Shown here: in pieces, positions 1 through 9,605 of the stretch | Position numbering within the stretch: the stretch's first letter is position 1 | Layout of the letters: the number at the start of each line of letters is the position of its first letter | Assembly (NCBI GenBank): GCA_036704125.1 | Contig: DATNQI010000085.1 | Span: 17,338-81,337 of the forward strand | From: Pantanalinema sp. | GTDB taxonomy: Bacteria; Cyanobacteriota; Sericytochromatia; S15B-MN24; UBA4093 | Reading direction: 5' to 3' | DNA length: 64,000 nucleotides | Notes under the pieces: model-generated | What the model was told of the DNA's origin: nothing | The model's database searches: none | Seen by the model: the letters and a program-made list of their open reading frames with translations, nothing else | Made by a program: the position numbers and the translations under genes

Positions 1-200
1 TTACGCGAGGCCTGGTCGAGACCACGGGTCTGGCCTTCCATCTTCTGGCTGATGGCGAGGCCGGCGGCATCGTCCGAAGCGCCGTTGATGCGCAGGCCGG
101 ACGACAGGCGCGCCAGGCTCTTGTTGAGCATGGTGTCGTTGTCGGTCAGCACGCGGTGGGCGTTGAGGGCGGCCACGTTGGTGTTGATACGAAGAGCCAT
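1..200 (-). CDS. fliC: Flagellin, N-terminal part (runs off the left edge)
   Basis: The 66 readable codons encode the N-terminal D0 helix of flagellin, opening with [14 protein letters not shown] and continuing through the conserved LSSGLRIN and DDAAGLAIS segments. This part of flagellin is secreted through the flagellar export channel and packs into the filament core. The ATG at 198-200 has a strong Shine-Dalgarno (AAGGAGG) about 6 nt upstream. The rest of the gene lies outside the window. It is downstream of and co-directional with three glycosyltransferase genes, and close to a pseudaminic-acid-type operon, which suggests that this flagellin is the glycosylated acceptor. Identification is secure; the acceptor role is inference. 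Confidence 0.95.
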   Translation of the reverse strand, partial: MALRINTNVAALNAHRVLTDNDTMLNKSLARLSSGLRINGASDDAAGLAISQKMEGQTRGLDQASR

Positions 201-259
201 GAGATACCTCCTTGTGGGGTGTGCGGGAAACTTCCGTGTCTCCTCGCTTTTACGGATCC

Positions 260-289
260 ACTATACCCGGCAGACGAGAGTGATAACAA
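260..289 (-). promoter_or_regulatory. Sigma70-like promoter of the flagellin gene
   Basis: On the minus strand TTGTTA (284-289) and TATAGT (260-265) are separated by 18 nt. A transcript would start near 253 and leave a leader of about 50 nt with the AAGGAGG site. I do not see a clear sigma28 flagellar promoter (TAAA-N15-GCCGATAA) in this gap, which is odd for a flagellin. The rest of the 201-313 gap shows nothing else. Confidence 0.5.
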
Positions 290-313
290 GCCTTTGGCCG
301 TTATTTTCTGCGG

Positions 314-2680
314 CTACCTTTTTTCGTCCGGAGCACCCGCCCCGAGGGTGAGCAGCTGGCGCCGCGCGTAGGTGTCCCGCGGATCCAGCTCCGTCGCCTT
401 GGCGAACATCACGCGCGCGTCATCGACGTTGCCGGTCACGCGGCACAGGTCGCCCAGCGCCACGTAGGGCGCGGGATCCTGCGGCGAGCCTTCGCGAGCG
501 CGCAGATAAAGGGAAAGGGCTTGCTCGTAGCGTCGGTGGGCGCCGAGGGTCTGCCCGATGCCGAGGGCGAGGCCGCCGATGCTCGGGCCGAGACGCTCGA
601 CCTGCGCCAGCACCTGCTGGATCCACTCCTCGCGCTCGCCGCGCAGGGCCAGGTCGAGGACCGCGCGCCAGGTACGGACGAGATCGGCATCCTGCGGGCG
701 ATTCTCGGGCAGCGCGTGGCCCGCGACGATCTCGCCCAGGCACGCCAGCGCGCGGCTGTCCGCGTCCTCGGCGAAGCGCGCCCAGATGGGACGGGCGGTC
801 TCGATCCGGCCTGCGAGCAGGTGGACGAGACTCAGGTTCAGGAGCGCCGGGCGCGACTCGGGCTGCTTGTCGATCGCGGCCTCGAGCGCCGCCTGGGCCT
901 CGCTCAGGTGGCCGAGCTTGAGCAGGGCCTCCGCCTTGGGGATCAGGGCGTCGCTCAGCGAGGGATCGAGCGCTAGGGCCTTGTCCCATGCTTCGACGCA
1001 GTCCGCGTAACGGCCGAACCTGAAGCAGATCGAGGCCATGTTGATCCATGCGCGCAGGTCCTCGGGGTCGCGCTCGAGGGCGGCGACGAAGTGATCGAGG
1101 GCCCGGGCGAAGTCCTGCTCCTGGTAGAGCATGATCCCCATGTTGGTGTGGATCTCGGCGTCCGGGTTCGGATGACGCGCGATCGCCCTCTCGATGTACT
1201 CGAGCCCCTTGCGGTTGTCGCCCAGCTTGGTGTGGCAGACGGCGATCGCGTTGAGGGCCTTGTGGAGGGCGATGGTCGGGTCGATCCCGCCCGCGTGGAT
1301 CACGTTGCCCAGTTCGAGGCAGCGCTCGAAGTGGGGGATGGCCTCCTCCCAGCGCTCCTGGTCCATGTAGGTCAGGCCGATGGTGAAGCGAGTGTCGACG
1401 TGGTCACGGAAGAGCTTGGCGCCCTTCTCGAGGTAGCCGAGGGCGCGGTCGAACTCCTTGCGGCGGCGGCTCAGGTCGCCCAGGTTGTAGTAGACGTTCG
1501 GGTAGTAGGGCAGATCGGTCGGCGCCTTGCGCTCCTCGAGCAGCTCGAGGGCGCGCGCGTAGTTGGTCTCGGCCTCTTCGAGCCGGTTCATGAGCTTGAG
1601 GGTCTGACCAAGCTGGAAGTAGGCGTAGGGGTTCTCCGGATCCTGCTCGCGGAACTTCTCGAGCAGCTCGTAGTTGCGGCGGTTCTTGTCCCGCTCGTCC
1701 ATGCAGGAGCGCAGGTAGCCGTAGTGGACGATCTTGACCTCGCAGTTGCGGGACTTGAGGCCGGTGCGGCCGGCCGAGGGTCCCGCTTGCTCGTGGATGA
1801 TGCCCTCGAAGCGGATGTCGGGCCGATTCTGGAAGACGCGGAAGAGGAGGGCCATCTGGCTACCCTCGACCTCGTCCTGGCCGAGGTAGTTCTCGATGAC
1901 CAGGCTGTAGCCGATGACGTTTTGCTCGCGCAGGAGGGGCTTGAGGTGGTGCTTGGTTGCCTCGTCCAGGCGCTCGTCGGCGTCCAGCACCAGGATCCAG
2001 TCACCGGTCGCCTGCTCGATTCCGGCGTTGCGGGCCGCCGAGAAGTCACCGATCCAGGGGAAGTGGATCACCTTGGCGCCGAAGCGCTCGGCGATGGCGA
2101 GGGTCCCGTCGGTGGAGCCGGTGTCGACGACGATGATCTCGTCGGCCACGCCCTGCACGCTCGCCAGGCAGCCCTCCAGGTACTTCTCCTCGTTCTTGAC
2201 GATCATGCAGAGGCTGAGCGTGGGCTCGGCCGGCTTGGTCAGGGCGGTGAGGTACTCCAGGTCGTCGACGACGACGTCGCCGGTCTCTCGCACCCGGCGC
2301 ATGGCCTCGACCAGGCTCTGGCGAGCGGTGGGGTGAGAGGGGTTCAGGTCGAGGGCGCGACGGAAGAAGACCTCCGAGGCCGCATACCACTCGAGCTTGA
2401 ACATGGTCACACCCAGGGTGTTCACGGCGTCGACCAGGTAGGGATCGAGCGTCAGCGCCTGGCGAAGGGCCATGACCGCCTTGTCGTACTTGTCTTGCTG
2501 CAAGAGGGCCACGCCGAGCTGGGTGAAGAGCGTCGCGTCTTGATCGTCCTGCTCCAGGGCAGCGAGGAAGTGGGTCGCGGCAGCTTCGTAGTTCCCCTGG
2601 TCGAACGCTTGCGCCCCCATCTGGATGAGGTCGTCGCGCTGGGGGGCGATAGCGCCGGTTTTTACGATCTTGAGGGCCAC
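314..2680 (-). CDS. TPR-GT2-TPR glycosyltransferase, putative flagellin glycosyltransferase
   Basis: About 788 residues. N-terminal tetratricopeptide repeats (about 20-130) precede a GT-A family 2 domain (about 155-390). This has the nucleotide-sugar motif LSLCMIVKNEE, VDTGSTDGT, and the metal-binding VLDADE (DXD-like). TPR repeats then continue to the C-terminus. Family 2 enzymes with TPR arms commonly transfer sugars to proteins. I chose the GTG at 2678-2680 because AAGGAAA lies upstream at suitable spacing; an ATG at 2696-2698 has no such site. It is the nearest upstream gene to flagellin and is paralogous to the next gene and to the one at 17669. Donor and acceptor are inferred from context; a nonulosonate donor is possible but not shown. 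Confidence 0.8.
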   Translation of the reverse strand: MALKIVKTGAIAPQRDDLIQMGAQAFDQGNYEAAATHFLAALEQDDQDATLFTQLGVALLQQDKYDKAVMALRQALTLDPYLVDAVNTLGVTMFKLEWYAASEVFFRRALDLNPSHPTARQSLVEAMRRVRETGDVVVDDLEYLTALTKPAEPTLSLCMIVKNEEKYLEGCLASVQGVADEIIVVDTGSTDGTLAIAERFGAKVIHFPWIGDFSAARNAGIEQATGDWILVLDADERLDEATKHHLKPLLREQNVIGYSLVIENYLGQDEVEGSQMALLFRVFQNRPDIRFEGIIHEQAGPSAGRTGLKSRNCEVKIVHYGYLRSCMDERDKNRRNYELLEKFREQDPENPYAYFQLGQTLKLMNRLEEAETNYARALELLEERKAPTDLPYYPNVYYNLGDLSRRRKEFDRALGYLEKGAKLFRDHVDTRFTIGLTYMDQERWEEAIPHFERCLELGNVIHAGGIDPTIALHKALNAIAVCHTKLGDNRKGLEYIERAIARHPNPDAEIHTNMGIMLYQEQDFARALDHFVAALERDPEDLRAWINMASICFRFGRYADCVEAWDKALALDPSLSDALIPKAEALLKLGHLSEAQAALEAAIDKQPESRPALLNLSLVHLLAGRIETARPIWARFAEDADSRALACLGEIVAGHALPENRPQDADLVRTWRAVLDLALRGEREEWIQQVLAQVERLGPSIGGLALGIGQTLGAHRRYEQALSLYLRAREGSPQDPAPYVALGDLCRVTGNVDDARVMFAKATELDPRDTYARRQLLTLGAGAPDEKR

Positions 2681-2778
2681 TAAGGTTTCCTTTCTCATCG
2701 GAGAACCGCTGCCACGATCCTTTTCGGTTTCTTTGCCCCCGACTTTAGGTGATCTCGGGCGAAATGAGGAAAGAATCG

Positions 2779-4431
2779 TCAGCGGGCGAGAGATGCCGCC
2801 TTGGCATACATGGTCCGGGCCTCGTCCGGCTCGCCGAGGGCCTGGCATGCGTCGCCAAGCAAGCGATAGACCACCGGGTCCTCGGGGGTGCGCTGCTGGG
2901 CTCTTAGCAGGGCTCCGGCGGCAAGCTCCGCCAGGCCACCGCGCAGGAAGGTCTCACCCAGGGCGCGATCGAGCGAAGGGAGGGTTTCTCCGAGCGAGTC
3001 GAGGCGATCGAGCAGTGCCTGCACCATGGCCGTCCGATCGCTCGTCAGCGCCAGCTCCGCTGCCGCGCACCAGCTCGCCACCAGGGTCGCTTCGTCGGGC
3101 CGCGCGACGGGGAGGGGGCGATCCGTCAGGGCATGAGCGAGGACCAGGAGGGCGCGGCACTCGGGACTGTTTGGGCAGCGAGCGTAGGCCCCAGCCGCCT
3201 CCTCGTAGCGCTCGGCTTGGAGCCACTGCATGGCCAGGTTGAGCCAAGCGCGCGGCTCGCCGGCATCCCGGGCGATGGCGGCCTCGAAGTGACGGATGGC
3301 CTCGGCGTCCTCGCGCTCGTCCGAAAGGAGGATCCCGAGGTTCACGTGCAGGGCCGCGTCGGGCGCGGGATGGAGCGCCAGGGTTTGCTCCAGATAGGCC
3401 CTGGCACGCGGGCGATCGCCCAGCCGGATGTGGCAGTCCGCGAGGGCGCGCAGGGCCTTGTGGCCTGGCACGTCCGGATCGGTGGGGTAGGCGGGCCGGG
3501 CGCCTTGCATGCCCAGGCACCGCTCGAACCAGGGGATGGCCTCGCGGAAGGCCCCCGCGTCGAAGTGGCAGAACCCCCGGATGTAATAGAGATCGGGGTA
3601 GTCGGGATACCGCGCGATCGCCTCGTCCAGCACCGCGGTGGCGCGCTCGAAGCGCAGGAGCCTCCGGTAGAGGTCGCCGAGGCTGAGGTAGAGGTTGGGG
3701 TAGTAAGGGGTTCCCTTCGCGGCCCCCCGGGCCTCGAGCAGGTCGAGGGCGCGCAGGTAGTGCCGCTCCGCCTCGATGAAGCGATCGAGGAGCTTGAGGC
3801 CCTCGGCCAGGTTGAAGTGCGCGAACGGGTCGTCCGGCGCGAGGGTCGCCTGGCGTTCGAGGATGCGAAGGTTGCGCTCGCGCTTGCCTCGCTGCGTCAC
3901 CGCCTCGGCCAGGTACCCCAGGTGACGGATCCGCACGCCCGAAGGGAGGGTCGCGCGGCCGGTACGCTTGGCTGAGGGGATGGCCTGCTCGTGGATCAGG
4001 CCGTCGAAGCGAATGCCGAGCCCGTTGCGGAAGAGCCTGAAGACAGGGGCATGCTGGCTCATCCCACCACCGGCCGAGCCGACGAGGTTCTCGCACACCA
4101 GGGAGTAGCCCGCCACGTCCTCGGCCCGGAGCAGGCGCCTGAGCTCGGGGATCGAATCGGCCAGAAGCCGCTCGTCGGCATCCAGCACCAGGATCCAGTC
4201 GCTGGTCACCTGCTCGATGCCCGCGTTGCGCGCCGCGGCGAAGTCCCCGATCCAGGGGAAGTGGCTCACCCTGGCGCCGTGGCGCTCGGCGATGGCGAGG
4301 GTCCCGTCGGTGGAGCCGGTGTCCACGATGACGATCTCGTCCACCACCCCCCGTACGCTCGCCAGGCAATCCTCCAGGTAGGCCTCCTCGTCCCTGACGA
4401 TCATGCAGAGGGCGAGGGTGGGGGCGCTCAT
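2779..4431 (-). CDS. GT2-TPR glycosyltransferase
   Basis: About 550 residues. A family 2 glycosyltransferase domain occupies the N-terminus (LALCMIVRDEE, VDTGSTDGT, VLDADE, and a GLIHEQA segment). TPR repeats follow from about residue 210 to the end. It closely resembles the gene at 314-2680 but lacks its N-terminal TPR block. The ATG at 4429-4431 has AGGAAGGA upstream and overlaps the stop of the preceding large gene by 4 nt (ATGA), so translation is probably coupled. Longer readings of this frame run antisense-like into the neighbour and were discarded. It is likely a sugar transferase acting on flagellin or a linked glycan; substrate unknown. Confidence 0.8.
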   Translation of the reverse strand: MSAPTLALCMIVRDEEAYLEDCLASVRGVVDEIVIVDTGSTDGTLAIAERHGARVSHFPWIGDFAAARNAGIEQVTSDWILVLDADERLLADSIPELRRLLRAEDVAGYSLVCENLVGSAGGGMSQHAPVFRLFRNGLGIRFDGLIHEQAIPSAKRTGRATLPSGVRIRHLGYLAEAVTQRGKRERNLRILERQATLAPDDPFAHFNLAEGLKLLDRFIEAERHYLRALDLLEARGAAKGTPYYPNLYLSLGDLYRRLLRFERATAVLDEAIARYPDYPDLYYIRGFCHFDAGAFREAIPWFERCLGMQGARPAYPTDPDVPGHKALRALADCHIRLGDRPRARAYLEQTLALHPAPDAALHVNLGILLSDEREDAEAIRHFEAAIARDAGEPRAWLNLAMQWLQAERYEEAAGAYARCPNSPECRALLVLAHALTDRPLPVARPDEATLVASWCAAAELALTSDRTAMVQALLDRLDSLGETLPSLDRALGETFLRGGLAELAAGALLRAQQRTPEDPVVYRLLGDACQALGEPDEARTMYAKAASLAR

Positions 4432-7400
4432 GCGTCCTTCCTCGCGGGGGCCGGTGGGTCCTGCCGAATGCCGGCCGGCGAGGCAACCCGCAGGCCCAGC
4501 GCGAGGGCGATCGCACGAGCCACCAGGTCCTGCGAGTCCACCCAGACGGTGGCGGCGCGCACGAGGCCCACCCCAGAGGTCCCCACCTGTTCGAGCAGCA
4601 GGACGTCGGGGATCGCCTCGGGGTCCAAGCCTCGCACGCTCAGCCACTCGGCGATCGCCTCCAGGGTCCCTTCGGCCTTGCCCGGTTTCACCGGCACGAG
4701 AAGGGAGCGATGGGGCTCGCTCTCTGCCGCCAGGAAGGCGGCGAGGCCCTCCTTCCAGTCGGTCGCGCAGAGCCAGCGCTCCTTGGCGCGCGCTTCCAGG
4801 AGAGGGGCTTCCTCGTTCCAGTTCAGGGCCTTGAAGCGCTCGCGCGCCACACGCAGCAGCTCCGCGGTGGGGGCCTCGAAGGCGGGGCGTCCCATGTCGC
4901 GCGCCCCCTGCGCGACGTCGGCCGGGCCCAGCACCAGATCGGCTGCGGCCAGGTAGCGGGGCAGCTCCAGCGGGATGACCGGCGCCTCCAGCAGGGAGAT
5001 GTCGGGGATGTTCGCCGGGTCGAGGTTCAGGCGCGCGAGCTGCGCCACGACTTCTTCCTGGACGGCGGTGCCCTCGGGGCCCGTCAGGACGTGAAGGCAC
5101 GTTTCGGCGCCCGGGGCGAAGGCCTCCAGGTAGGCCTCGAGGGTTGCGGCGAGCAGCGCCTCGTCGGGTGCGGCGAGCACCACGTTGAAGGCGGCGCGAT
5201 CCGGCAGGTCTGTCGGCGCGGCCTCGGGGCTGAACACCGGCTCGGTGTGGATCCGGGGATCGAAGGGGAGGGCGAGGGCATCCGAGAGGCTGTAGCCGCG
5301 CTCCATTGGCTGGGCCTCGGGCAGGAGCCACTTGCGCTTGAACTTGCCCCAGTTCTCCTCCATGGCTTGCCGGTAGTCGATTTTCTGGCCCTTGAAGGTG
5401 ACGCTGCCGAAGTGGTGGATGAAGACGTCGTTGGCCAGGGCGATCCCGAAGCCTGCCACCTGGGCGCGCAGGCAATAGTCGTCGTCCTCGAAGTTGCCCC
5501 GTCCGAAGCGCATGTCGAGACCGCCGAGGCGCTCGATCACCTCGCGGCGGATCAGCATGCAGAACCCGATGATGCGCTGGATCGAGAGGACTTCCCCCCC
5601 ATGGCGTCGGCGCCAGTCGGAGGCGTAGGCCTCGAAGCCCGCCAGGCTGCGCTGATCGTAGCCGACCCCGTCGACCTGCTGGGGGCCCGTGATGCAGTTG
5701 GTCCGGGGCCCGACCAGCCCGATTCCGGGGGCTTCGGCGGCTGCGATCATGCCGTCGAGCCATCCCTCGCTGACGACGGTGTCGTTGTTGAGGAGTACCA
5801 CGTGACGCCCCTGCGCCACGGCGATACCCTGGTTGCAGCCGCCGGCGAAGCCGCGGTTGCGGTCGTTGAGGAGCAGCTTCACGTTGGGGTGCTGCGCCGC
5901 CAGGTGCTGCAGGTAGCCGACGGTTCCGTCGGCCGAGGCGTTGTCGACCACGATCAGCTCGAAGTCGCGGGTGTGCCGGAAGAGGCTCTCCACGCAGAGG
6001 CGGGTCACCTCGAGCTGGTTGTAGGTGAGGACCACGATCGACGCGACGGGTTGTGCCGCTTCGCCTTCCAGGATGCCGGGGGTGGGGTCAAACCAGGACA
6101 TGCCCCAGAGGTCGTCGGCCGACGGCACCCGGCCGGGGCCGTAGTGGCGGACCAGCTTCCGGGCCAGGGCGTCGGTGCTCTCCTGGACCAGGCGTTTGGT
6201 GCGATCCGAGGGCTCGGTCTTGAAGCTCACCTGGCCGACGTGGTGCACGAAGGCGTCGGCGGCGACCACCAGCCGATAACCCGCGTCGCGCAGGCGCCAC
6301 GAGAGGTCCAGGTCGTCGTTGCCTAGGAAGAGCTCCTCGTCCAGGAGGCCCACCCGGTCCAGCACGCGGCGCGGGATCATCATGCAGAAGCCGATGAGGA
6401 GCTTGGTCTCGACGGTGCCGTCGAGATTGACCCCGGCCAGGATCATCGCGAGCGTCTCGGGGGTGATGGCCGAGGGGAGCGCCGGGGGCAGGTAGCGCTG
6501 GATCTTCTGCAGGCCCGCGACGTAGTCGGAGGTGGGGCCGACCGCGCCGACGGCGGGGTCCTCGCAGCGGCTGCGCAGTCGCTCGAGCCAGCCCGGGGTC
6601 ACGACCGTGTCGGGGTTGAGCAGGATGCTGAACTCGCCCTTGCCGATCCGCAGGCCGGCGTTGCTGCCGGCCGAAAAGCCGAGGTTCGATGGGCTCAAAA
6701 CGATCCGCAGGCGCGGGTCGCGCTCGGCCTGGGCCTGGAGCCACCCGGCCGTCCCGTCTTGGGAGGCGTTGTCCACCACGATCAGCTCGTCGTCGGGGGC
6801 CATGGTGCGAAGCGCGTGGGTGAGGCAGTCATCAAGCGTGCGCTGGGAGTTGTAGCTCACGACGACGAGCGAGCAGCTCCCGGGGATCACGGGCGTCCCG
6901 GCGGCCTTGCTCAGGGCCGCGGGGGTGGGCGGGAGGATGCGCAGGTCGAGGGCCTCGGCGCGGGCGCGCGACACCGCCGTGCCGTCATCGAGCCAGGCCG
7001 TGGCGAGGCGGAAGATGGCCATCTCCGACGTGGCTGGGGCGTCCAGGAGGATCACGTCGGGGATGGCCTCGATGTCGTGTCCTTTGGCCTGAAGCCAGGT
7101 GGCGATGCGATCTTGGTTCGCCTCGGCGGTGCCGGGCGCCACCCGGAGCAGCAGGGCCACCTCCTGGTCGGGGTTCACAGCCGCCAGGAAGGCCTCTAGG
7201 GGCTGCTGCCAGTCGTCGCCGCACGTTGCGAGCCAGCGCTCGCGGTGCTTCTCGGTCATGGGGAGCGGGCGCTCCGCCCAGGGGGTGTCCCCGATGGCGC
7301 TCACGGCCGCCCGGAGCGTCTCGGGCTCGGGACGGCTCAGGGCCGGTAGGCCCATGTCCCGAGCAACGCGTGCGAGGCGAGGCTCCGCCATCACCAGGTC

Positions 7401-9605
7401 ACCCGCGCGCAGGTAGGCGGTCAGGCCCTCGGGGGCGGCGGGAACGTCCAGCAGGCAAATGTCCGGAATGGCCTCGGGGGAGTGGCCCGAGGTCTCGAGG
7501 GTTTGAACTACAGTGGCCTGGACCGCATCAAGGCGAGCGCCCGCCAGGAGGTGAAGGGCCACGTCGTCGTCCTGCGCGAAGGCCTTCAGGTAGGCTTCGA
7601 TCATCATCGGCAGCTGTTCTGGGTCGCCCACGGGGACGACGATGTTGAAGCCCCGGCGATCCGGCAGCTCGATAGTCGCGGCCGGGGGAAGGGCCTGTGC
7701 CTGGGTGTGGGTGGCCCGGAAGAGGAGCTGATAGGCGTTGCTCTGTGCGGCCAGGGAGGGGTTGTCGATCCCGAGGGCGCTCGCCGCTTGCGTGAGGACT
7801 TCTCCGGCCAGGGGGTGGGGGACATCGATGGTGCTCGCCTCGAGGACCCTGAGGCCCGACTGGGCGAGCAGCTGGGCGAAGCTCTGCTGGGTGAAGAAGC
7901 GCAGGTGGGTGCGGTCCAGCAGCCCCTCGTCGGCGTAAGTGAACGCGCCGCTCAGGAGCTCGCCGATGACGGACCAGTGGGCCACGTTCGGCAGGCAGAC
8001 CAGGACCTCGCCCCCGGGGGCGAGGTGGCGCCGGTGCTTGGCGAGGACCGCACCGGGGTCACGCAGGTGCTCAAGCACGTCGCCGTAGAGGATGCAATCA
8101 AAGTAGCCTTCGGGATACGGAAGGTCGAGGGTCTCCACGTCGCCCTCCACCACGGCGTCGAGACGCATCCGGGCTTCAAGGGCGGCCTCGGGGAAGGCCT
8201 CGAAGCCAACGACCTCGCGGGTGGGGTTCTGCTCCTTGAGCCACGCGCCCAGGTAGCCGGCCGCACAGCCGACCTCCAGGATGCGTTTGGCGCCAGGCGG
8301 GACCATGGTGGCGAGGCGCTGGTTGATGCGGCCGTAATAGCCGCCCTCGGGAACCCTCGGGGTCATTCGGGTACCTTCCTCCATCATGCGTTCGATGAAC
8401 GCCACTGTACGCTCGGTGGCGTGCCCGTCGTTGCGGTAATTGAAGTGTTCGGCGGTCTGCGCGCGGCATGCTTCGAGGCTGGCACGGAAGCCTTCATCCA
8501 TGAGGCAGGCGCGCAGGGCCTCGGCGATGGCGTCCGCGGCAGGGGGGCACGTCGCTACGCCCGGGTAGGGGGCATAGCCCGAGCGGGTGCCGGTTCCAGG
8601 TTGCTGCCATGCGATGGACAGGCCGTGCTTCCCGGCCAGGAGAGCCTCGGTCTGAAACGTGGAATCGAGACCCACCACCAGGTCGCAGGCACCGAGGAAC
8701 CAATCGCGAGGTGCGTCGGGAACGGAGATCGCGATCCCGACCTCGTCGGCCAGTCGCTGATGCCAGGCGGGACCGAAGTCACCGAGGGCTCTGTGGCCGG
8801 GGTGAGGGCGCACCACGATCTGGGGCTGCGCGTCCGCAAACAGCAAGACCCCTCGCAGGAACTCCCGGAAGCCCTCTTCTAGAAGTCCCGGCAGGTCGAA
8901 GGTGGTGAGGGTGTGGGGCCAGCTACCCGAGAAGCCCACCACGAGGCGCTCGGGGGCCAGGCCAAGCCGGGCGCAGGCCGCTGCGCGCTCTGGAAGCGAC
9001 TGCCGGTAGAGCTCGTCCCATGCCGGGCGCCCCAGCAACGCGATCTGCTGCGGCTGGTTTTTGGCGTTCAGTAGGAAAGTGTCCCGCGTATAGGCGCCTT
9101 CCGCCCCTACCCAGGTGGTCCGGATGAGGTCGTGGAAGTCCCCCAGGGGAAAGGGGGCCAGCGAGAGGCCGTGGGGCAGGTGAAGCGTCGCGATGGCGTG
9201 GCGTTCCGCCTCGGCGACCAGCAGCCTCAGATTGGGGGCGACGTCGTTGTGGACGACGACGGCGCCCAGGGGATGGTCGCGATGAAGCAGAGCGAAGGCT
9301 CGGGCGATGACCTGAAAGTTCAGGGTGTTCTGCAGCACGAGCGGCCCGAGACGATCCGCCACCTGGGGGGTCCAGTCGCGGCCGGAGAGGTGGAAGGAAC
9401 GCGCGGGAAAGATGCCCTGGAAGGTCTCGTCCCAGCCGGCGGCCTGGGCCTGGAGTGCCGGTTGAAGCTGGGTGCGGGCCGCCGCCATGTACTGCGTGAA
9501 GGTGGGGGCGCCGAATACGACTACGTGGTGGCCCCGGTCTCGCAGGGCCTGGATGAGACCCTCGTGTCCGGAGTGAGGGGTAATCAGGATCGCGCGCGAA
9601 CTCAT
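4428..9605 (-). CDS. Giant multidomain glycosyltransferase/methyltransferase (GT-B, SAM-MT, two GT2 domains)
   Basis: About 1725 residues. In order: a GT-B-like polysaccharide transferase domain (1-410); a class I SAM methyltransferase (about 435-650; ILEVGCAAGYLG, YGDVLEHLRDP); a 250-residue module A (about 652-901); GT2 domain 1 (about 912-1150; VVVSYNSQ, VDNASQDGT, LLNPDT); GT2 domain 2 (about 1188-1430; VVLTYNQ, VDNASADGT, LLNNDT); and module B (about 1472-1725), a copy of module A. Each module is itself a two-fold repeat centred on EAIPDI/V-LL-x-x-P. The ATG at 9603-9605 overlaps the upstream gene's stop by 4 nt. It probably assembles and methylates a short glycan, consistent with flagellar or surface glycosylation. 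No frameshift is visible, so the fusion appears real. Confidence 0.8.
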   Translation of the reverse strand: MSSRAILITPHSGHEGLIQALRDRGHHVVVFGAPTFTQYMAAARTQLQPALQAQAAGWDETFQGIFPARSFHLSGRDWTPQVADRLGPLVLQNTLNFQVIARAFALLHRDHPLGAVVVHNDVAPNLRLLVAEAERHAIATLHLPHGLSLAPFPLGDFHDLIRTTWVGAEGAYTRDTFLLNAKNQPQQIALLGRPAWDELYRQSLPERAAACARLGLAPERLVVGFSGSWPHTLTTFDLPGLLEEGFREFLRGVLLFADAQPQIVVRPHPGHRALGDFGPAWHQRLADEVGIAISVPDAPRDWFLGACDLVVGLDSTFQTEALLAGKHGLSIAWQQPGTGTRSGYAPYPGVATCPPAADAIAEALRACLMDEGFRASLEACRAQTAEHFNYRNDGHATERTVAFIERMMEEGTRMTPRVPEGGYYGRINQRLATMVPPGAKRILEVGCAAGYLGAWLKEQNPTREVVGFEAFPEAALEARMRLDAVVEGDVETLDLPYPEGYFDCILYGDVLEHLRDPGAVLAKHRRHLAPGGEVLVCLPNVAHWSVIGELLSGAFTYADEGLLDRTHLRFFTQQSFAQLLAQSGLRVLEASTIDVPHPLAGEVLTQAASALGIDNPSLAAQSNAYQLLFRATHTQAQALPPAATIELPDRRGFNIVVPVGDPEQLPMMIEAYLKAFAQDDDVALHLLAGARLDAVQATVVQTLETSGHSPEAIPDICLLDVPAAPEGLTAYLRAGDLVMAEPRLARVARDMGLPALSRPEPETLRAAVSAIGDTPWAERPLPMTEKHRERWLATCGDDWQQPLEAFLAAVNPDQEVALLLRVAPGTAEANQDRIATWLQAKGHDIEAIPDVILLDAPATSEMAIFRLATAWLDDGTAVSRARAEALDLRILPPTPAALSKAAGTPVIPGSCSLVVVSYNSQRTLDDCLTHALRTMAPDDELIVVDNASQDGTAGWLQAQAERDPRLRIVLSPSNLGFSAGSNAGLRIGKGEFSILLNPDTVVTPGWLERLRSRCEDPAVGAVGPTSDYVAGLQKIQRYLPPALPSAITPETLAMILAGVNLDGTVETKLLIGFCMMIPRRVLDRVGLLDEELFLGNDDLDLSWRLRDAGYRLVVAADAFVHHVGQVSFKTEPSDRTKRLVQESTDALARKLVRHYGPGRVPSADDLWGMSWFDPTPGILEGEAAQPVASIVVLTYNQLEVTRLCVESLFRHTRDFELIVVDNASADGTVGYLQHLAAQHPNVKLLLNDRNRGFAGGCNQGIAVAQGRHVVLLNNDTVVSEGWLDGMIAAAEAPGIGLVGPRTNCITGPQQVDGVGYDQRSLAGFEAYASDWRRRHGGEVLSIQRIIGFCMLIRREVIERLGGLDMRFGRGNFEDDDYCLRAQVAGFGIALANDVFIHHFGSVTFKGQKIDYRQAMEENWGKFKRKWLLPEAQPMERGYSLSDALALPFDPRIHTEPVFSPEAAPTDLPDRAAFNVVLAAPDEALLAATLEAYLEAFAPGAETCLHVLTGPEGTAVQEEVVAQLARLNLDPANIPDISLLEAPVIPLELPRYLAAADLVLGPADVAQGARDMGRPAFEAPTAELLRVARERFKALNWNEEAPLLEARAKERWLCATDWKEGLAAFLAAESEPHRSLLVPVKPGKAEGTLEAIAEWLSVRGLDPEAIPDVLLLEQVGTSGVGLVRAATVWVDSQDLVARAIALALGLRVASPAGIRQDPPAPARKDA

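Noticed and set aside
1091..2683. Long plus-strand frame opposite the TPR-GT2 gene
   Set aside because: Shadow of the glycosyltransferase; Val/Leu/Glu repeats without domain features.
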